From assembly GCA_021296255.1 (NCBI GenBank), contig JAGWAU010000028.1:2423-62685 (forward strand): DNA of 60,263 bases. Direction: 5' to 3'. Positions 1-9,598 of the stretch are shown here, piece by piece. The notes beneath the pieces were generated by a model. It was given only the letters and a program-made list of their open reading frames with translations. It ran no database searches and was not told the DNA's origin. Made by a program: the position numbers and the translations under genes. This DNA is from Alphaproteobacteria bacterium. GTDB lineage: Bacteria; Pseudomonadota; Alphaproteobacteria; UBA2966. How positions within the stretch are numbered: the stretch's first letter is position 1; every line of letters starts with the position of its first letter.

Positions 1-209
1 CAATACCAGATTTGCTCTCAGGCGAGCCCGCTTCAGAACACACGGCGCAAGAGATCGCGCAGCATGTCATGGCGGGGCATGAGCTCAGCACCGCCGACAG
101 ATGTACGGTCAAGCTCATTGGTAAGCGCTTACACCCTGCCCTTGGTTATCTCGGCCCCGACCGCTTCGAGGAGGAACAGCTCTGCCGGCTGGTCAAAGCT
201 GTCGCCTGA
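1..209 (+). pseudogene. Possible IS3-family transposase remnant, C-terminal end (partial)
   Basis: An open frame runs in from the window edge (codons in phase with position 3) and stops at 207-209. Its last 30 residues contain KRLHPALGYLGPDRFEEEQ, which resembles the C-terminal end of IS3-family OrfB transposases (usually RLHSALGYLSPxxFE). The residues before this do not look like the rest of the OrfB catalytic domain, so this would be a decayed or frameshifted copy rather than an intact element. Just after the stop, around 213-235, the sequence resembles the terminal region of some IS3 elements, which is weak extra support. It could instead be the tail of an unrelated hypothetical gene. Resemblance is by eye only. 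Confidence 0.35.
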
Positions 210-510
210 AACCGTCCAGCTCCAGGGGCCACTCCGTCGTCTAAAGTTGCGTCTGTCCGATCAGTAGTCGTGTGCACCGCAGTGGAGCGCGGACATCCAT
301 GCGGAACGGATGCGGAGCCTCCCGGCGGTCCGGCCCGGTCTCTCCGCCGGCAAGCGGCCGATTCCCCTCGCCGGGACGGTTCGAGAGATTCATCGTTGCG
401 TGTTCCGGCCGGCCGTCGCAAACTGCCGGCGAACCGACTGAGCGACGTTTCACGCCAATGCCGACCCGGGGACTCCATCCCGGCGGCGGGCCGAGATCCG
501 GGAACGAGAG
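210..510. other. Intergenic stretch, no gene recognised
   Basis: About 300 bases between the possible IS3 remnant and the DUF3576 gene. Several overlapping open frames exist on both strands, but they look like the random frames expected in GC-rich DNA. I see no convincing gene, RNA or repeat. The promoter of the DUF3576 gene presumably lies here but I cannot point to it. Confidence 0.5.
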
Positions 511-1068
511 ATGCCCACGACGATGTTCGGGCCGCGGTACGGGCGGCTTCTGCTAACCAGCGCCTTCGGCGGCGTCATGTTGCTGGCCGCCGGATGTCAG
601 GATCTGAAGATCGAAGACGCCCGCGACTCCGAATACGACCCAAAAAAGGAACGATTCGGGAATGTCGAAGGCGGGCTGTTCGACGGTCTCGGGATTCCTT
701 TCGTCGGAGACCCGAGCGCCCGGGGGTCGGGAGGCAGCGCGGGCATCGGCGTGAACTCGTTCCTGTGGCGGGCCTCGCTCGACACCATGTCGTTCATGCC
801 CCTGTCGTCCGCGGACCCCTTCGGCGGCGTGATCATCACCGACTGGTATTCGCCTCCCGAGGTGCCTTCCGAGCGCTTCAAGATGACGGTCTACATTCTC
901 GACCGCCAGTTGCGCGCGGACGGCGTGAAGGTATCCGTGTTCCGGCAACGGCTCGCGGCGGGCGACCGGTGGGTCGACGGCGAAGTGGGGCAGGGAACCG
1001 CGACGGAATTGGAGAACGCGATTCTCACGCGGGCGCGCGAGCTGCGCTCGAAGACCGTCCCGGAGTGA
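511..1068 (+). CDS. DUF3576 family lipoprotein
   Basis: A 185-residue protein with a lipoprotein signal peptide: a hydrophobic stretch at about 13-27 ends in LAAGC, making Cys29 the predicted lipidated residue. The mature part (SFLWRASLDTMSFMPLSSADPFGGVIITDWY, about residues 90-120) is typical of the alphaproteobacterial DUF3576 family, whose molecular role is unknown. It is expected to be anchored to a membrane facing the periplasm. The gene sits directly upstream of leuS, lptE and holA, the usual alphaproteobacterial order, so a link to the envelope (lptE codes for an LPS-export lipoprotein) is plausible but inferred. The ATG at 511 fits the position of the signal peptide. Confidence 0.85.
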   Translation: MPTTMFGPRYGRLLLTSAFGGVMLLAAGCQDLKIEDARDSEYDPKKERFGNVEGGLFDGLGIPFVGDPSARGSGGSAGIGVNSFLWRASLDTMSFMPLSSADPFGGVIITDWYSPPEVPSERFKMTVYILDRQLRADGVKVSVFRQRLAAGDRWVDGEVGQGTATELENAILTRARELRSKTVPE

Positions 1069-1143
1069 TCGGGGCCGGGCCTCGGGTCCGACCCCGGGTG
1101 TCCCGCCGGACGGCCGTTTCCCGCCGTTTCCCGCTGTGATAGT

Positions 1144-1177
1144 TTGCGCCGCCCCTCGCGAACGGGAGGCGGCGCAA
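1144..1177 (+). promoter_or_regulatory. Strong hairpin between the DUF3576 gene and leuS
   Basis: A perfect 10-bp inverted repeat, TTGCGCCGCC at 1144-1153 and GGCGGCGCAA at 1168-1177, encloses a 14-base loop whose outer bases can pair further. It ends 29 bases before the leuS ATG. No T-run follows, so it is not a standard intrinsic terminator. It could be an mRNA processing or attenuation structure in the leuS leader or a DNA operator. The structure is seen directly; the function is not known. Confidence 0.5.
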
Positions 1178-1206
1178 CGCGCTCCGGAGCCGCAACTGCC
1201 ACCATC

Positions 1207-3804
1207 ATGAACACATCCGCCCGATACGACGCCCAGGAAACCGAGGCGAAATGGCAAAGGGTCTGGGCCGAGCGCCGCACCTTCGAGGCCAGCGAGGATC
1301 CCGGCAGGCGGAAATACTACGTTCTCGAGATGTTCCCGTACCCCTCCGGGCGCATTCACATGGGACACGTCAGGAACTACACGCTGGGGGACGTGGTCGC
1401 GCGGTACAAACGGGCGAAGGGGTTCAGCGTCCTGCACCCCATGGGCTGGGACGCCTTCGGCCTGCCCGCCGAAAATGCCGCCCGGGACCAAGGGGTTCAT
1501 CCGGCGGCGTGGACGTACGACAACATCGCCAACATGCGCGACGAACTCAAGGCGATGGGGCTGTCGCTCGATTGGTCGCGTGAGCTGGCCACTTGCCACC
1601 CCGGCTACTACGAGCAGCAGCAGAAGCTGTTCCTCGACATGTACGAGGCCGATCTCGTGTACCAGAGGGAATCGTGGGTGAACTGGGATCCGGTGGACCA
1701 TACGGTCCTGGCGAACGAGCAGGTGATCGAAGGCCGGGGCTGGAGATCCGGCGCCCTCGTCGAGAAACGCGAGCTGAGCCAGTGGTTCTTCAGAATCACC
1801 GCGTTCGCCGACGATCTTCTGGAGGCGCTGGAGGCGCTGGACCGCTGGCCGCCCCAGGTGCGGACCATGCAGCGGAACTGGATCGGCCGTTCCGAAGGCC
1901 TCACCATGTCTTTCGAAATCGTCGGACGGGACGACGGCCTCGACGTCTACACGACGCGGCACGACACGATCTTCGGCGCGAGTTTCATGGCCCTGTCGGC
2001 CGATCATCCGCTGGCGTCGGAAGCGGCGGACCGCGATCCCGGGGCGGCGGAGTTCGTCGCGGAATGCCGCCGCATGGGAACCAGCGAGGAAGCCATCGAA
2101 ACCGCCGAGAAGAAGGGCTACGACACCGGCCTTCGCGTTCGGCACCCCTTCGTCGAAGGCAGGGAACTGCCGGTCTATATCGCCAATTTCGTGCTGATGG
2201 AGTACGGGACGGGGGCCATCTTCGGTTGTCCCGCCCACGATCAACGGGATTTGGATTTCGCGCGGCAGTACGGGCTCCCCGTGCTGCCGGTCGTCGTTCC
2301 CGAGGATGCGGACGCCGCCCGGTTCCGGGTCGGCGACGAGGCCTACCTGGACGTCCGCAACGTCGTTCTCGCCAATTCGCGGTTCCTCGACGGCCTCTCG
2401 GTGGACGCGGCGAAGGAGGCCGTCGCCGAAAGGCTCGAGAGCGCAGGCCGGGGCAAGCGCACCGTCAACTACCGCCTGCGCGACTGGGGGGCGTCCCGGC
2501 AGCGGTATTGGGGTTGCCCGATTCCGATGATCCACTGCGGCGACTGCGGAATCGTTCCGGTGCCCGAGGAGGACCTGCCCGTGCTGCTGCCGGAGGACGT
2601 CACCTTCGACAAACCCGGGAATCCTCTCGACGACCACATGGCCTGGCGGCGGGTGGATTGCCCGGCTTGCGGGAAGCCGTCTCTGCGCGAAACGGATACG
2701 CTCGATACCTTCGTGGACTCGTCGTGGTATTTCGCGCGCTTCTGCAGCCCTCGCGCGGACGCCCCCGTCGACGAGACGGCGATCCGGTACTGGATGCCCG
2801 TGGACCAGTACATCGGCGGAATCGAGCACGCCATTCTCCACCTGCTGTATTCGCGGTTTTTCATGCGGGCGATGGGCCGCTGCGGTCATCTCGAATTCGA
2901 CGAGCCCTTCTCGGGGTTGTTCACCCAGGGCATGGTTTGCCACGAGACCTATCGGGACGGCGACGGAAACTGGCGCTATCCCGAAGAGGTGACACGGGAC
3001 CCGAGCGGCCGGCCGGTGCTCGCGGAGTCGGGACTGCCGGTCGAGATCGGCCGCTCGGAGTCGATGAGCAAGTCCAAGAAGAACGTCGTGGACCCGAGCT
3101 CCATCATCGGCCGCTACGGCGCCGATACGGCCCGCTGGTTCATGCTTTCCGACAGCCCGCCGGAGCGCGATCTGGAATGGACGGATGCCGGCGTGTCGGG
3201 GGCGTGGCGCTTCGTGCAGCGGCTGTGGCGACTCGTGCAGGAATTGAGCGTTCACGCCGGCGAGGCGGGGGCCGGCCGACCGCCGGCCGTTCCCGAGGGG
3301 CCCGACGGCGAGCTGCGGCGAGCGGCCCACCGCACGGTCGCGGCGGTCGGCGACGATATCGAGGCGTTCCGCTTCAACAAGGCGGTGGCGCGGATTCACG
3401 AGTTCGTCAACGTCCTGGGATCGTGGACACCGCCGGGCCGGGCGGAACGGTCCGACGAGGCCGCCGCCGTGCTTCGAGAGGCCCTCGAGGCCGTGGTTCA
3501 GCTCATCGGGCCCATGACGCCCCATGTCGCCGAGGAACTGTGGCGGCGCCTCGGCCACGAAACGCTGCTGGCCGACACGCCGTGGCCGACGGCGGATCCC
3601 GAGCTGATCGAGGAGGAGAGCGTGACGATCGGCATTCAGGTGAGCGGGAAACTGCGCGGCACCATCGAGGTGGCCCGCGATTCCGACGAGGCGCTGGTTC
3701 GGGAAGCGGCGCTCGCGCATGCCAACGTGCGGCGAAACATCGGCGACCGCACCGTGCGGAAGGTGATCGTGGTTCCCAATCGAATCGTCAATGTCGTTCT
3801 TTAG
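1207..3804 (+). CDS. leuS: Leucyl-tRNA synthetase
   Basis: Charges tRNA-Leu with leucine in the cytoplasm. The 865-residue length is normal for bacterial LeuRS. The class I signature HMGH is at residues 51-54 and the second signature MSKSK at about 620-624. Between them lie the large CP1 editing insertion and a Cys-rich segment (HCGDCG ... CPACG) typical of the zinc region. The C-terminal part has the usual anticodon-binding helical domain. The ATG at 1207 was chosen because [20 protein letters not shown] starts where LeuRS proteins normally start; the frame stays open back to 1144 but that part overlaps a hairpin and is not conserved. The 3' end overlaps lptE by 14 bases, suggesting coupled translation. 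Confidence 0.97.
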   Translation: MNTSARYDAQETEAKWQRVWAERRTFEASEDPGRRKYYVLEMFPYPSGRIHMGHVRNYTLGDVVARYKRAKGFSVLHPMGWDAFGLPAENAARDQGVHPAAWTYDNIANMRDELKAMGLSLDWSRELATCHPGYYEQQQKLFLDMYEADLVYQRESWVNWDPVDHTVLANEQVIEGRGWRSGALVEKRELSQWFFRITAFADDLLEALEALDRWPPQVRTMQRNWIGRSEGLTMSFEIVGRDDGLDVYTTRHDTIFGASFMALSADHPLASEAADRDPGAAEFVAECRRMGTSEEAIETAEKKGYDTGLRVRHPFVEGRELPVYIANFVLMEYGTGAIFGCPAHDQRDLDFARQYGLPVLPVVVPEDADAARFRVGDEAYLDVRNVVLANSRFLDGLSVDAAKEAVAERLESAGRGKRTVNYRLRDWGASRQRYWGCPIPMIHCGDCGIVPVPEEDLPVLLPEDVTFDKPGNPLDDHMAWRRVDCPACGKPSLRETDTLDTFVDSSWYFARFCSPRADAPVDETAIRYWMPVDQYIGGIEHAILHLLYSRFFMRAMGRCGHLEFDEPFSGLFTQGMVCHETYRDGDGNWRYPEEVTRDPSGRPVLAESGLPVEIGRSESMSKSKKNVVDPSSIIGRYGADTARWFMLSDSPPERDLEWTDAGVSGAWRFVQRLWRLVQELSVHAGEAGAGRPPAVPEGPDGELRRAAHRTVAAVGDDIEAFRFNKAVARIHEFVNVLGSWTPPGRAERSDEAAAVLREALEAVVQLIGPMTPHVAEELWRRLGHETLLADTPWPTADPELIEEESVTIGIQVSGKLRGTIEVARDSDEALVREAALAHANVRRNIGDRTVRKVIVVPNRIVNVVL

Positions 3805-4291
3805 GCCGGCCGTCGCGGCGGCGCTGATATCGCTCGCCGCGTGCGGGTTTCGCCCGCTGCACGCGCCGGGCGCCGGCGCCGAGCCCGAGGTTCTCGCGGG
3901 AATCGAAATCGCCCACATCCCGGACCGTCTCGGGCAAGTCGTTCGCAACCACCTGTTGGATCGCCTGACGCCCCGGGGCGCGCCGGCCGCGGCGACGTAC
4001 AGGCTCGCCGTCTCCCTGCGCACGTCCAAGGAGCCCCTGGCGATCGCGCGGGACGATACGGCGACGCGCTTCAACGTGTCCGTGGAAGCGGACTACGACC
4101 TCTCGTTGATTTCGACCGGGGAGACGGTGTTGCAGGGCGGGGCGAGATCGGTTGCCGCCTACGACGTCGTTTCCTCGGGCTACGCGAACACGGTCGCCGA
4201 GCGCGACGCGGAACTTCGGGCGGCCAGGGAGATCAGCGACGAACTGAAAACGCGCGTGGCGGTCTTTCTCGCGCGCGGCGGTCGCTCTTAG
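3791..4291 (+). CDS. lptE: LPS assembly lipoprotein LptE
   Basis: Outer-membrane lipoprotein that plugs the LptD barrel and helps deliver lipopolysaccharide to the cell surface. The 166-residue protein has a short signal peptide ending in LAACGFRPL, with Cys18 the lipidated residue; CGFRPL(Y/H) is the classic start of mature LptE. The remainder has the alternating strands of the LptE fold. It begins inside the last codons of leuS (14-base overlap) and is followed after 15 bases by holA, the same order as in many proteobacteria. Low sequence conservation is normal for LptE, so context carries part of the call. Confidence 0.9.
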   Translation: MSFFRPAVAAALISLAACGFRPLHAPGAGAEPEVLAGIEIAHIPDRLGQVVRNHLLDRLTPRGAPAAATYRLAVSLRTSKEPLAIARDDTATRFNVSVEADYDLSLISTGETVLQGGARSVAAYDVVSSGYANTVAERDAELRAAREISDELKTRVAVFLARGGRS

Positions 4292-4306
4292 TCCGGAAGG
4301 CACGTC

Positions 4307-5338
4307 ATGAAGATCAGCGCTCGAAACGCGGAGTCGTTCGCACGGAATCCCGATCCGGACATCTTCGCCTTCCTCGTCTACGGGCCGGCTTCCGGACTGG
4401 TCGGCGAACGCGCGTTGTCGCTCGCGCGGACCAGCGGCGTCGATCTCGAAGATCCGTTCAGCGCGACGACGTTGAGGGAGGAGGATCTCGCCGGATCGCC
4501 CGGACGTTTGTTCGACGAGGCGTCCGCCATTCCGTTGGGCGGCGGCATCCGGGTCGTCCGGGTCCAGGGCGTGTCGGACAACGTCGCGGAGGCGATGTCC
4601 TCGGTTTTCGAGCGTTCGCTCGAAAAGGCGTTCATCGTGGTCGAGGCGGGGGACCTCGGGCCTCGCTCCCGAGTGCGCCGCCTTTTCGAGGGCGCGGACC
4701 GGGCCGCCGCGGTTCCGTGCTACCTGGACGACGACGTCGCGCGGGAGAACCTGATTCGGGAAACGTTGGGCGGGTACGGAAAAGAGGTCGAACAATCGGC
4801 GCTGGCGTATCTGTCGCCGCGCTTGAGCGGCGACCGCGCCCTCTCCCGCCGGGAGCTGGACAAGCTCGCTCTCTACGCGTTGGACCGCGACGGCGCCGTG
4901 ACGCGGGAAATGGCGGCGGACTGCATCGGCGACGAAGCGGAGCACGTCCTGGAGGACGTGGCTGTGGCCGCCGCGGCGGGCGCCCCCGCGGAGTTGGCGC
5001 GAGCCTACGACCGCTGTGTCGCGTCGGGACAGCAGGAAATCGCGGTCTTGCGGGCGCTGGCCCGTCATCTCCAGAGACTGCACGCGGTGTCGGTGGCCGG
5101 CGACGCGGGCGAAAGCGTCGAGAAAGCGATGTCATCGCTGCGGCCGCCGGTGTTCTTCAAGAGCAAGGCGGCCTTCAAGGCGCAGGTCGCCAAGTGGACG
5201 ACCGCCCGCATCGAGGAGGCGCTGCAGGTTGTGCTTCGCGCCGAACGGTCGTGCAAAACCACCGGAATGCCCGGCCGTACGATTTGCGAACGAACGCTCT
5301 TTGGGATCGCCGTCGCGGCGCGGCGCGGCTGGACGTGA
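4307..5338 (+). CDS. holA: DNA polymerase III delta subunit
   Basis: The delta subunit opens the sliding clamp within the clamp-loader complex at the replication fork. The 343-residue length fits HolA. The N-terminal segment FLVYGPASGLVGERA (about residues 24-38) matches the degenerate ATP-loop start of delta, and the middle and C-terminal helical regions (ELDKLALYA, the HLQRLH motif) match the lid and collar domains. It follows lptE by 15 bases in the same direction. This is the standard lptE-holA neighbour pair. The gene ends convergently with argG, 64 bases away. Confidence 0.93.
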   Translation: MKISARNAESFARNPDPDIFAFLVYGPASGLVGERALSLARTSGVDLEDPFSATTLREEDLAGSPGRLFDEASAIPLGGGIRVVRVQGVSDNVAEAMSSVFERSLEKAFIVVEAGDLGPRSRVRRLFEGADRAAAVPCYLDDDVARENLIRETLGGYGKEVEQSALAYLSPRLSGDRALSRRELDKLALYALDRDGAVTREMAADCIGDEAEHVLEDVAVAAAAGAPAELARAYDRCVASGQQEIAVLRALARHLQRLHAVSVAGDAGESVEKAMSSLRPPVFFKSKAAFKAQVAKWTTARIEEALQVVLRAERSCKTTGMPGRTICERTLFGIAVAARRGWT

Positions 5339-5402
5339 TCTCTTTCCGCCCCGGCAGGAGGAAGGAGCAAGGGGGTGGACCCGGTGATGCCGCCGGGCCT
5401 CT

Positions 5403-6608
5403 CTAACCCCGCTTGTTTAGAAGCCGCAGGCGCAGCGCGTTGAGCTTGATGAAGCCCTCGGCGTCCCGCATGTCATAGACCTCGTCGTCCTCGAAGGTGA
5501 CGTGATCCAGCGAATAGAGGGATTCGAACGACTCCCGGGCGATCACGCCGACGTTGCCCTTGTAGAGCTTGACGCGCACCTTGCCCGAGACGTGCTCCTG
5601 GCTCTTGTCGATGGCGGCCTGGAGCATTTCGCGTTCCGGCGAGAACCAGAAGCCGTTGTAGATGAGCTCTGCGTACCGCGGCATGAGCTCGTCCTTGAGG
5701 TGGGCCGCGCCCCTGTCGAGCGTAATGCTTTCCATGCCGCGACGGGCCGCAAGCAGGATCGTCCCGCCCGGCGTCTCGTAGATGCCGCGGTTCTTCATAC
5801 CGACGAAGCGGTTCTCCACCAAATCGAGACGGCCGATGCCGTTCGCGCCGCCCAGCGCGTTGAGTTCGGCCAGCAGTGCGGCGGGGGAGCGTCTCCGGCC
5901 CTCGATGGCGACGGGGTCCCCGCCTTCGAATTCGATCTCGACGATGGTCGGCCGGTCGGGCGCGTCCTCCGGCGACACCGTGCGCGCGTAGACGTGCTCC
6001 TCGGCCTCGACCGCCGGATCTTCCAGCGCCTTGCCCTCCGAACTGACGTGCAGCAGGTTCGCGTCCCGGGAGAACGGCGCCTCGCCCCGCCGGTCCCGCG
6101 GGATGGGGATCTGGTGCTTCTCGGCGAACGCGATCAAGGCGGTCCGGGAGGTCAGGTCCCATTCGCGCCACGGCGAGATCACCTGGATGTCCGGCTCGAG
6201 CGCATAGTAGGAGAGCTCGAAACGCACCTGGTCGTTGCCTTTGCCCGTGGCTCCGTGGGCGACGGCGTCCGCGCCCGTCCGGCGGGCGATCTCGATCTGT
6301 CGCTCGGCGATCAGGGGACGGGCGATCGACGTACCCAACAGATAAAGGCCTTCGTAGAGCGCGTTGGCGCGGAACATGGGGAAGACGAAATCGCGGACGA
6401 ATTCCTCGCGCAGGTCCTCGATGTGGATCTCCTTGACCCCGAGCATTTCGGCCTTGGCCCGAGCTTCTTCGAGTTCATCCCCCTGGCCGATGTCGGCCGT
6501 GAAGGTCACGACCTCGCAGTCGTAGGTCTGCTGAAGCCATTTGAGGATCACCGAGGTATCGAGCCCGCCCGAGTAGGCGAGCACAACCTTCTTCACGTCA
6601 GTCGTCAT
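5403..6608 (-). CDS. argG: Argininosuccinate synthase
   Basis: Joins citrulline and aspartate using ATP in the next-to-last step of arginine synthesis, in the cytosol. The protein is 401 residues, normal for ArgG. The ATP pyrophosphatase loop AYSGGLDTS is at residues 11-19. Other family landmarks include [13 protein letters not shown] and [18 protein letters not shown]. The start ATG (6606-6608) overlaps the stop of rlmN by four bases, so rlmN and argG are probably translated together. The frame remains open upstream within rlmN, but [15 protein letters not shown] is the normal ArgG start. Confidence 0.97.
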   Translation of the reverse strand: MTTDVKKVVLAYSGGLDTSVILKWLQQTYDCEVVTFTADIGQGDELEEARAKAEMLGVKEIHIEDLREEFVRDFVFPMFRANALYEGLYLLGTSIARPLIAERQIEIARRTGADAVAHGATGKGNDQVRFELSYYALEPDIQVISPWREWDLTSRTALIAFAEKHQIPIPRDRRGEAPFSRDANLLHVSSEGKALEDPAVEAEEHVYARTVSPEDAPDRPTIVEIEFEGGDPVAIEGRRRSPAALLAELNALGGANGIGRLDLVENRFVGMKNRGIYETPGGTILLAARRGMESITLDRGAAHLKDELMPRYAELIYNGFWFSPEREMLQAAIDKSQEHVSGKVRVKLYKGNVGVIARESFESLYSLDHVTFEDDEVYDMRDAEGFIKLNALRLRLLNKRG

Positions 6609-7741
6609 GGATTTCTCCCGCGCCGGCCTCCCGGTCGTCTTTCGCTCGCAGATTTGAGTTGGCCGCATGCCGCCATGATGTCGCGGCCACGGGGCGCGCG
6701 AACCGGCGACGCGTAGCCGGCCCGGTTCACGAAATCGCCGAACCGGTCGATGGTCTCGGGGGCGGAGCACTCGTAGGGCGCGCCGGGCCACGGATTGAAC
6801 GGGATGAGATTGATCTTTGCCGGAATGCCGGAGATCAGGTCGACCAGGGATTTGGCGTCCTCGAGGGAGTCGTTGATCCCCTTCAGCATGACGTACTCGA
6901 ACGTGATCCGCCGGGAGTTGGTGGCACCGGGATAGGTCCGGCACGCCTCCATCAACTCGGCGATCGGATATCTGCGGTTGAGGGGCACGAGCACGTCACG
7001 CACTGCATCACTGACCGCATGGAGCGAGACCGCCAGGTTGACCCCGAGTTCCACGCCGACCCGGGACATCAGCGGCACCACACCCGCGGTCGACAGAGTG
7101 ATCCGTCGACGCGATATCGAAATGCCTTCGGCATCCATCACGATGTTCAACGCCCGCGCGACGTTGTCGTAGTTATAGAGCGGCTCGCCCATGCCCATGA
7201 GCACGATGTTGGAGATCAGCCGGTCCTGACTGGGGCTCGGCCATTCTTCCAACGAATCGCGGGCGATCATGACCTGAGAGACGATTTCGGCCGCCGTCAG
7301 ATTCCGCACCAGCCTTTGCGTTCCCGTATGGCAAAAACGGCAGTTGAGCGTACAGCCGACCTGGGACGACACGCAGAGCGTGCCCCGATCCTCCTCCGGG
7401 ATATAGACGGTCTCGACCTCGTTTCCGTCCGCGAATCGAACTAGCCATTTCCTGGTGCCGTCGGAGGAAATCCGTTCCGAGGCGACATCTCCCCGCGACA
7501 GCCCGCAACGATCCGAAAGCGCCGCACGGAAACGCTTGGAGACGTTGGTCATCGCCCCGAAGTCGGTGGCGCCGCGATGGTAGATCCAATGCCAGAGTTG
7601 GGATGTCCGCATCCGAAGCTCGCGTTCGGGTACGTCGACGGCGACGAGCGCCTCCCGCAATTCTTCCCGATCGAGCCCGACGAGATTCGTGGTATTCGTC
7701 GTCGAGGGCCGGCTGGGTGCAGCTTCCAAAGCCACGCTCAT
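6605..7741 (-). CDS. rlmN: Dual-specificity 23S rRNA/tRNA adenine C2-methyltransferase
   Basis: A radical-SAM enzyme that methylates A2503 of 23S rRNA and A37 of some tRNAs. The 378-residue protein has the CxxxCxxC iron-sulfur motif at C130, C134 and C137, the GMGEPL motif after it, and the C-terminal AACGQL motif carrying the cysteine that forms the intermediate. Length and motif order are normal. It overlaps argG by four bases and lies downstream of the broken IalB-like gene, all on the minus strand. The arrangement suggests a three-gene unit, although the 67-base gap before rlmN leaves room for its own promoter. Confidence 0.96.
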   Translation of the reverse strand: MSVALEAAPSRPSTTNTTNLVGLDREELREALVAVDVPERELRMRTSQLWHWIYHRGATDFGAMTNVSKRFRAALSDRCGLSRGDVASERISSDGTRKWLVRFADGNEVETVYIPEEDRGTLCVSSQVGCTLNCRFCHTGTQRLVRNLTAAEIVSQVMIARDSLEEWPSPSQDRLISNIVLMGMGEPLYNYDNVARALNIVMDAEGISISRRRITLSTAGVVPLMSRVGVELGVNLAVSLHAVSDAVRDVLVPLNRRYPIAELMEACRTYPGATNSRRITFEYVMLKGINDSLEDAKSLVDLISGIPAKINLIPFNPWPGAPYECSAPETIDRFGDFVNRAGYASPVRAPRGRDIMAACGQLKSASERRPGGRRGRNP

Positions 7742-7808
7742 ATGGTGTTCCCGATCCGATTCTGCCGCTGCCGCCTTCCGCGGGTCCGGCCGTCAATTCG
7801 CTCAACGG

Positions 7809-8310
7809 CTACCTAACGCCGCAGGCCGTGGAAATCGCCCTGTGGGCCGCGGTAAACCCCCTCAGGGAATACCGGTCCCGTGTCCGGGTCCCCCGCTTGG
7901 ACCGGCCTTCGACGATCATGACGTTGCCCTTGATCATGGCCTTGACCATGTTCCGGTCGCCGCGCGCATCGTAGTTCCAGGCGGAATCCGCATCCGTGAA
8001 CAGCGTGAATCCCTTGCCGGCGATCGTGACCTTGACGGTGCTGCCCCACGAATATACTGACCTCGTCGCGCACCTTGTCGCCGGGACGATGGGTCACCAG
8101 CGTGTAGATCTGGCCCCGCCGGACGTTCTTCGGTTCGGTATCCACGGGCTCGGAATCCATGAAGCAGACCTTGCTGCCCTTGGCCTCGTCATAGACATAG
8201 GCCCGCCAGGCCCGATAGGTGCCGATTTCCCTGGGCGTTTGGGCGAGAACCCACTCCGGCACCACCACCAGCAGGGCAGCGAGCGCCCCCATCGCAACCT
8301 TTCCAATCAT
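7809..8310 (-). pseudogene. IalB-like (invasion-associated locus B) protein with a single-base frameshift
   Basis: The first 85-90 codons encode a signal peptide (residues 1-23, ending VLAQ) and a typical IalB start (WRAYVYDEAKGSKVCFM, EPKNVRRGQIYTLVTHRP). The conserved second half (VTIAGKGFTLFTDADSAWNY ... SLRGFTAAHRAIS) continues in another frame to a TAG at 7809-7811. Removing one base in the CCCC run at 8044-8047 would join the halves as VSIFVG-STVKVTIAG and give an intact protein of about 166 residues. The downstream half shows no other damage, so either a recent mutation or an assembly error is likely. IalB proteins are periplasmic and of unclear biochemical role. Confidence 0.8.
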
Positions 8311-8376
8311 GTTCCCTTAAATACTCATGGCCCGCATATCTGTCCATTCAAGAGATGCGACGGCGGATCATGACGG

Positions 8377-8910
8377 TCAGCCGGCCTGCGGCCTGCGGAT
8401 AACGGGGACTCCCTGCACGTGGTCCGGCAGGGGAGTCGGTTCGCCGCTCGGTGTCACCGGCCGCTCCGCGAACCGGCCGGCGGTCAGCAGGCGGTCGTAC
8501 ATCGCGATGGCGCCGGCCGTGGCCACGTTGATGCAGAATTGCGTCGGAATGCGGATCACATGATCGCATCGCGCAAGCAGCTCTTCGGAAAGCGAACCGC
8601 GCTCGGGGCCCAGGACATAGGCGGCCCTCGCCGGATGCCTGAAGCTGGGTAGTTCGACCGCGTCGTCCAGAAACTCGATGCCGACCACCGTGCAGCCCTT
8701 GGGCAGCGTCATCGTCTCGGCCGTCTCGAATCGATAGAACGGGAGCTGCTTCCAGGCCTCGGACGTGTCGGACCGCGTGTCGGCGAGCGAGAGCCGGGAC
8801 TCCACGGTGAAGATGAAACTCGCGCCGAAGGCATGCGCCGAACGGAACAGATTGCCGGCGTTCATGGGCTTGCTCAACCGCTCCACACCCACGCCAAAAT
8901 ATCCGCGCAT
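8377..8910 (-). CDS. SpoU/TrmH-family RNA methyltransferase
   Basis: A SAM-dependent 2'-O-ribose methyltransferase of the SPOUT knot class. Family motifs are visible: NAGNLFRSAHAFGA near the start, YVLGPERGSLSEEL in the middle and the knot motif INVATAGAIAMYDRL near the end. The ATG at 8908-8910 (MRGYFGVGVER) was chosen because family members start just before GVxxPxNxGNLxR; the frame is open further upstream to 8976. At 177 residues it is a minimal catalytic domain without an RNA-binding extension. The exact RNA target cannot be told from sequence. It stands 66 bases upstream of the IalB-like gene on the same strand. Confidence 0.85.
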   Translation of the reverse strand: MRGYFGVGVERLSKPMNAGNLFRSAHAFGASFIFTVESRLSLADTRSDTSEAWKQLPFYRFETAETMTLPKGCTVVGIEFLDDAVELPSFRHPARAAYVLGPERGSLSEELLARCDHVIRIPTQFCINVATAGAIAMYDRLLTAGRFAERPVTPSGEPTPLPDHVQGVPVIRRPQAG

Positions 8911-9066
8911 GAGCGGCCTCGATTCCACTTGTCGATACAACGAGCCAAGAGTAAACATCGACGGTCCGATGACCAACCCCGTCGCCGTCGAAGTCCGGCG
9001 TGATGGACGCCTCGAATGCTTTCACCGAGGCGCAGGCGCCGTCCGCGCCGCGCCCGGACCTCCGGC

Positions 9067-9561
9067 GTGAGCGTCCTTCCCGACATTCTCCGGCCGGGGC
9101 TCGGCGTCGTCTTCTGCGGCACCGCGGCGGGAACCGCCTCCGCCCGGGCAGGGGCGTACTACGCGGGCCCCGGAAACCGGTTCTGGGAGATCCTGTTCGA
9201 GACCGGTCTGACGCCGCGGCGTCTCGAGCCCGGCGAGTTCCCCGAAGTGATCGACTACGGCATCGGTTTGACGGATGTGGTCAAGACGGTGTCCGGTTCG
9301 GACGCGTCGCTGCCCGCGCGGGCCTTCGACCCTGACCGGCTGCGGCGGCGCATGCTCGAGCTCGAACCGTCGGCGCTGGCTTTCAACGGCAAGCGTTCGG
9401 CCAAATCGTTCTTCGATACGGCGAACGTGGATTACGGGCGGCAGTCCGAGCGGCTTGGCAGCAGTACGGTTTTCGTGCTTCCTTCGACCTCCGGGGCGGC
9501 ACGGGGGTTCTGGGAGCCGGGGTATTGGCACGAACTCGCGGCCTTCGTGCGGGGTGCGTGA
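9067..9561 (+). CDS. mug: Mug-like mismatch-specific DNA glycosylase
   Basis: Likely removes deaminated or mismatched bases (U, or perhaps hypoxanthine) from DNA. About 164 residues from the GTG at 9067. The N-terminal motif region reads CGTAAGTASARAG followed by YYAGPGNRFWEIL, and the C-terminal motif LPSTSGAARGFW matches the second active-site loop of the Mug/TDG group. In E. coli Mug the first motif is GINPG with a catalytic Asn; here that position is Ala. This fits a divergent subgroup also common in Alphaproteobacteria, so substrate range may differ from Mug. The frame is open upstream to 9016, but that part is Arg-rich and not conserved. Confidence 0.8.
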   Translation: MSVLPDILRPGLGVVFCGTAAGTASARAGAYYAGPGNRFWEILFETGLTPRRLEPGEFPEVIDYGIGLTDVVKTVSGSDASLPARAFDPDRLRRRMLELEPSALAFNGKRSAKSFFDTANVDYGRQSERLGSSTVFVLPSTSGAARGFWEPGYWHELAAFVRGA

Positions 9562-9598
9562 GGCTGACGACGATCGACAAGGCGACGGGTGGACGCGA

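Noticed and set aside
553-4074. A very long minus-strand open frame (over 1100 codons) opposite DUF3576, leuS and lptE
   Set aside because: It is antisense to three well-conserved genes, has low-complexity Arg/Gly/Pro-rich translation and no domain; long antisense frames are expected in high-GC DNA.
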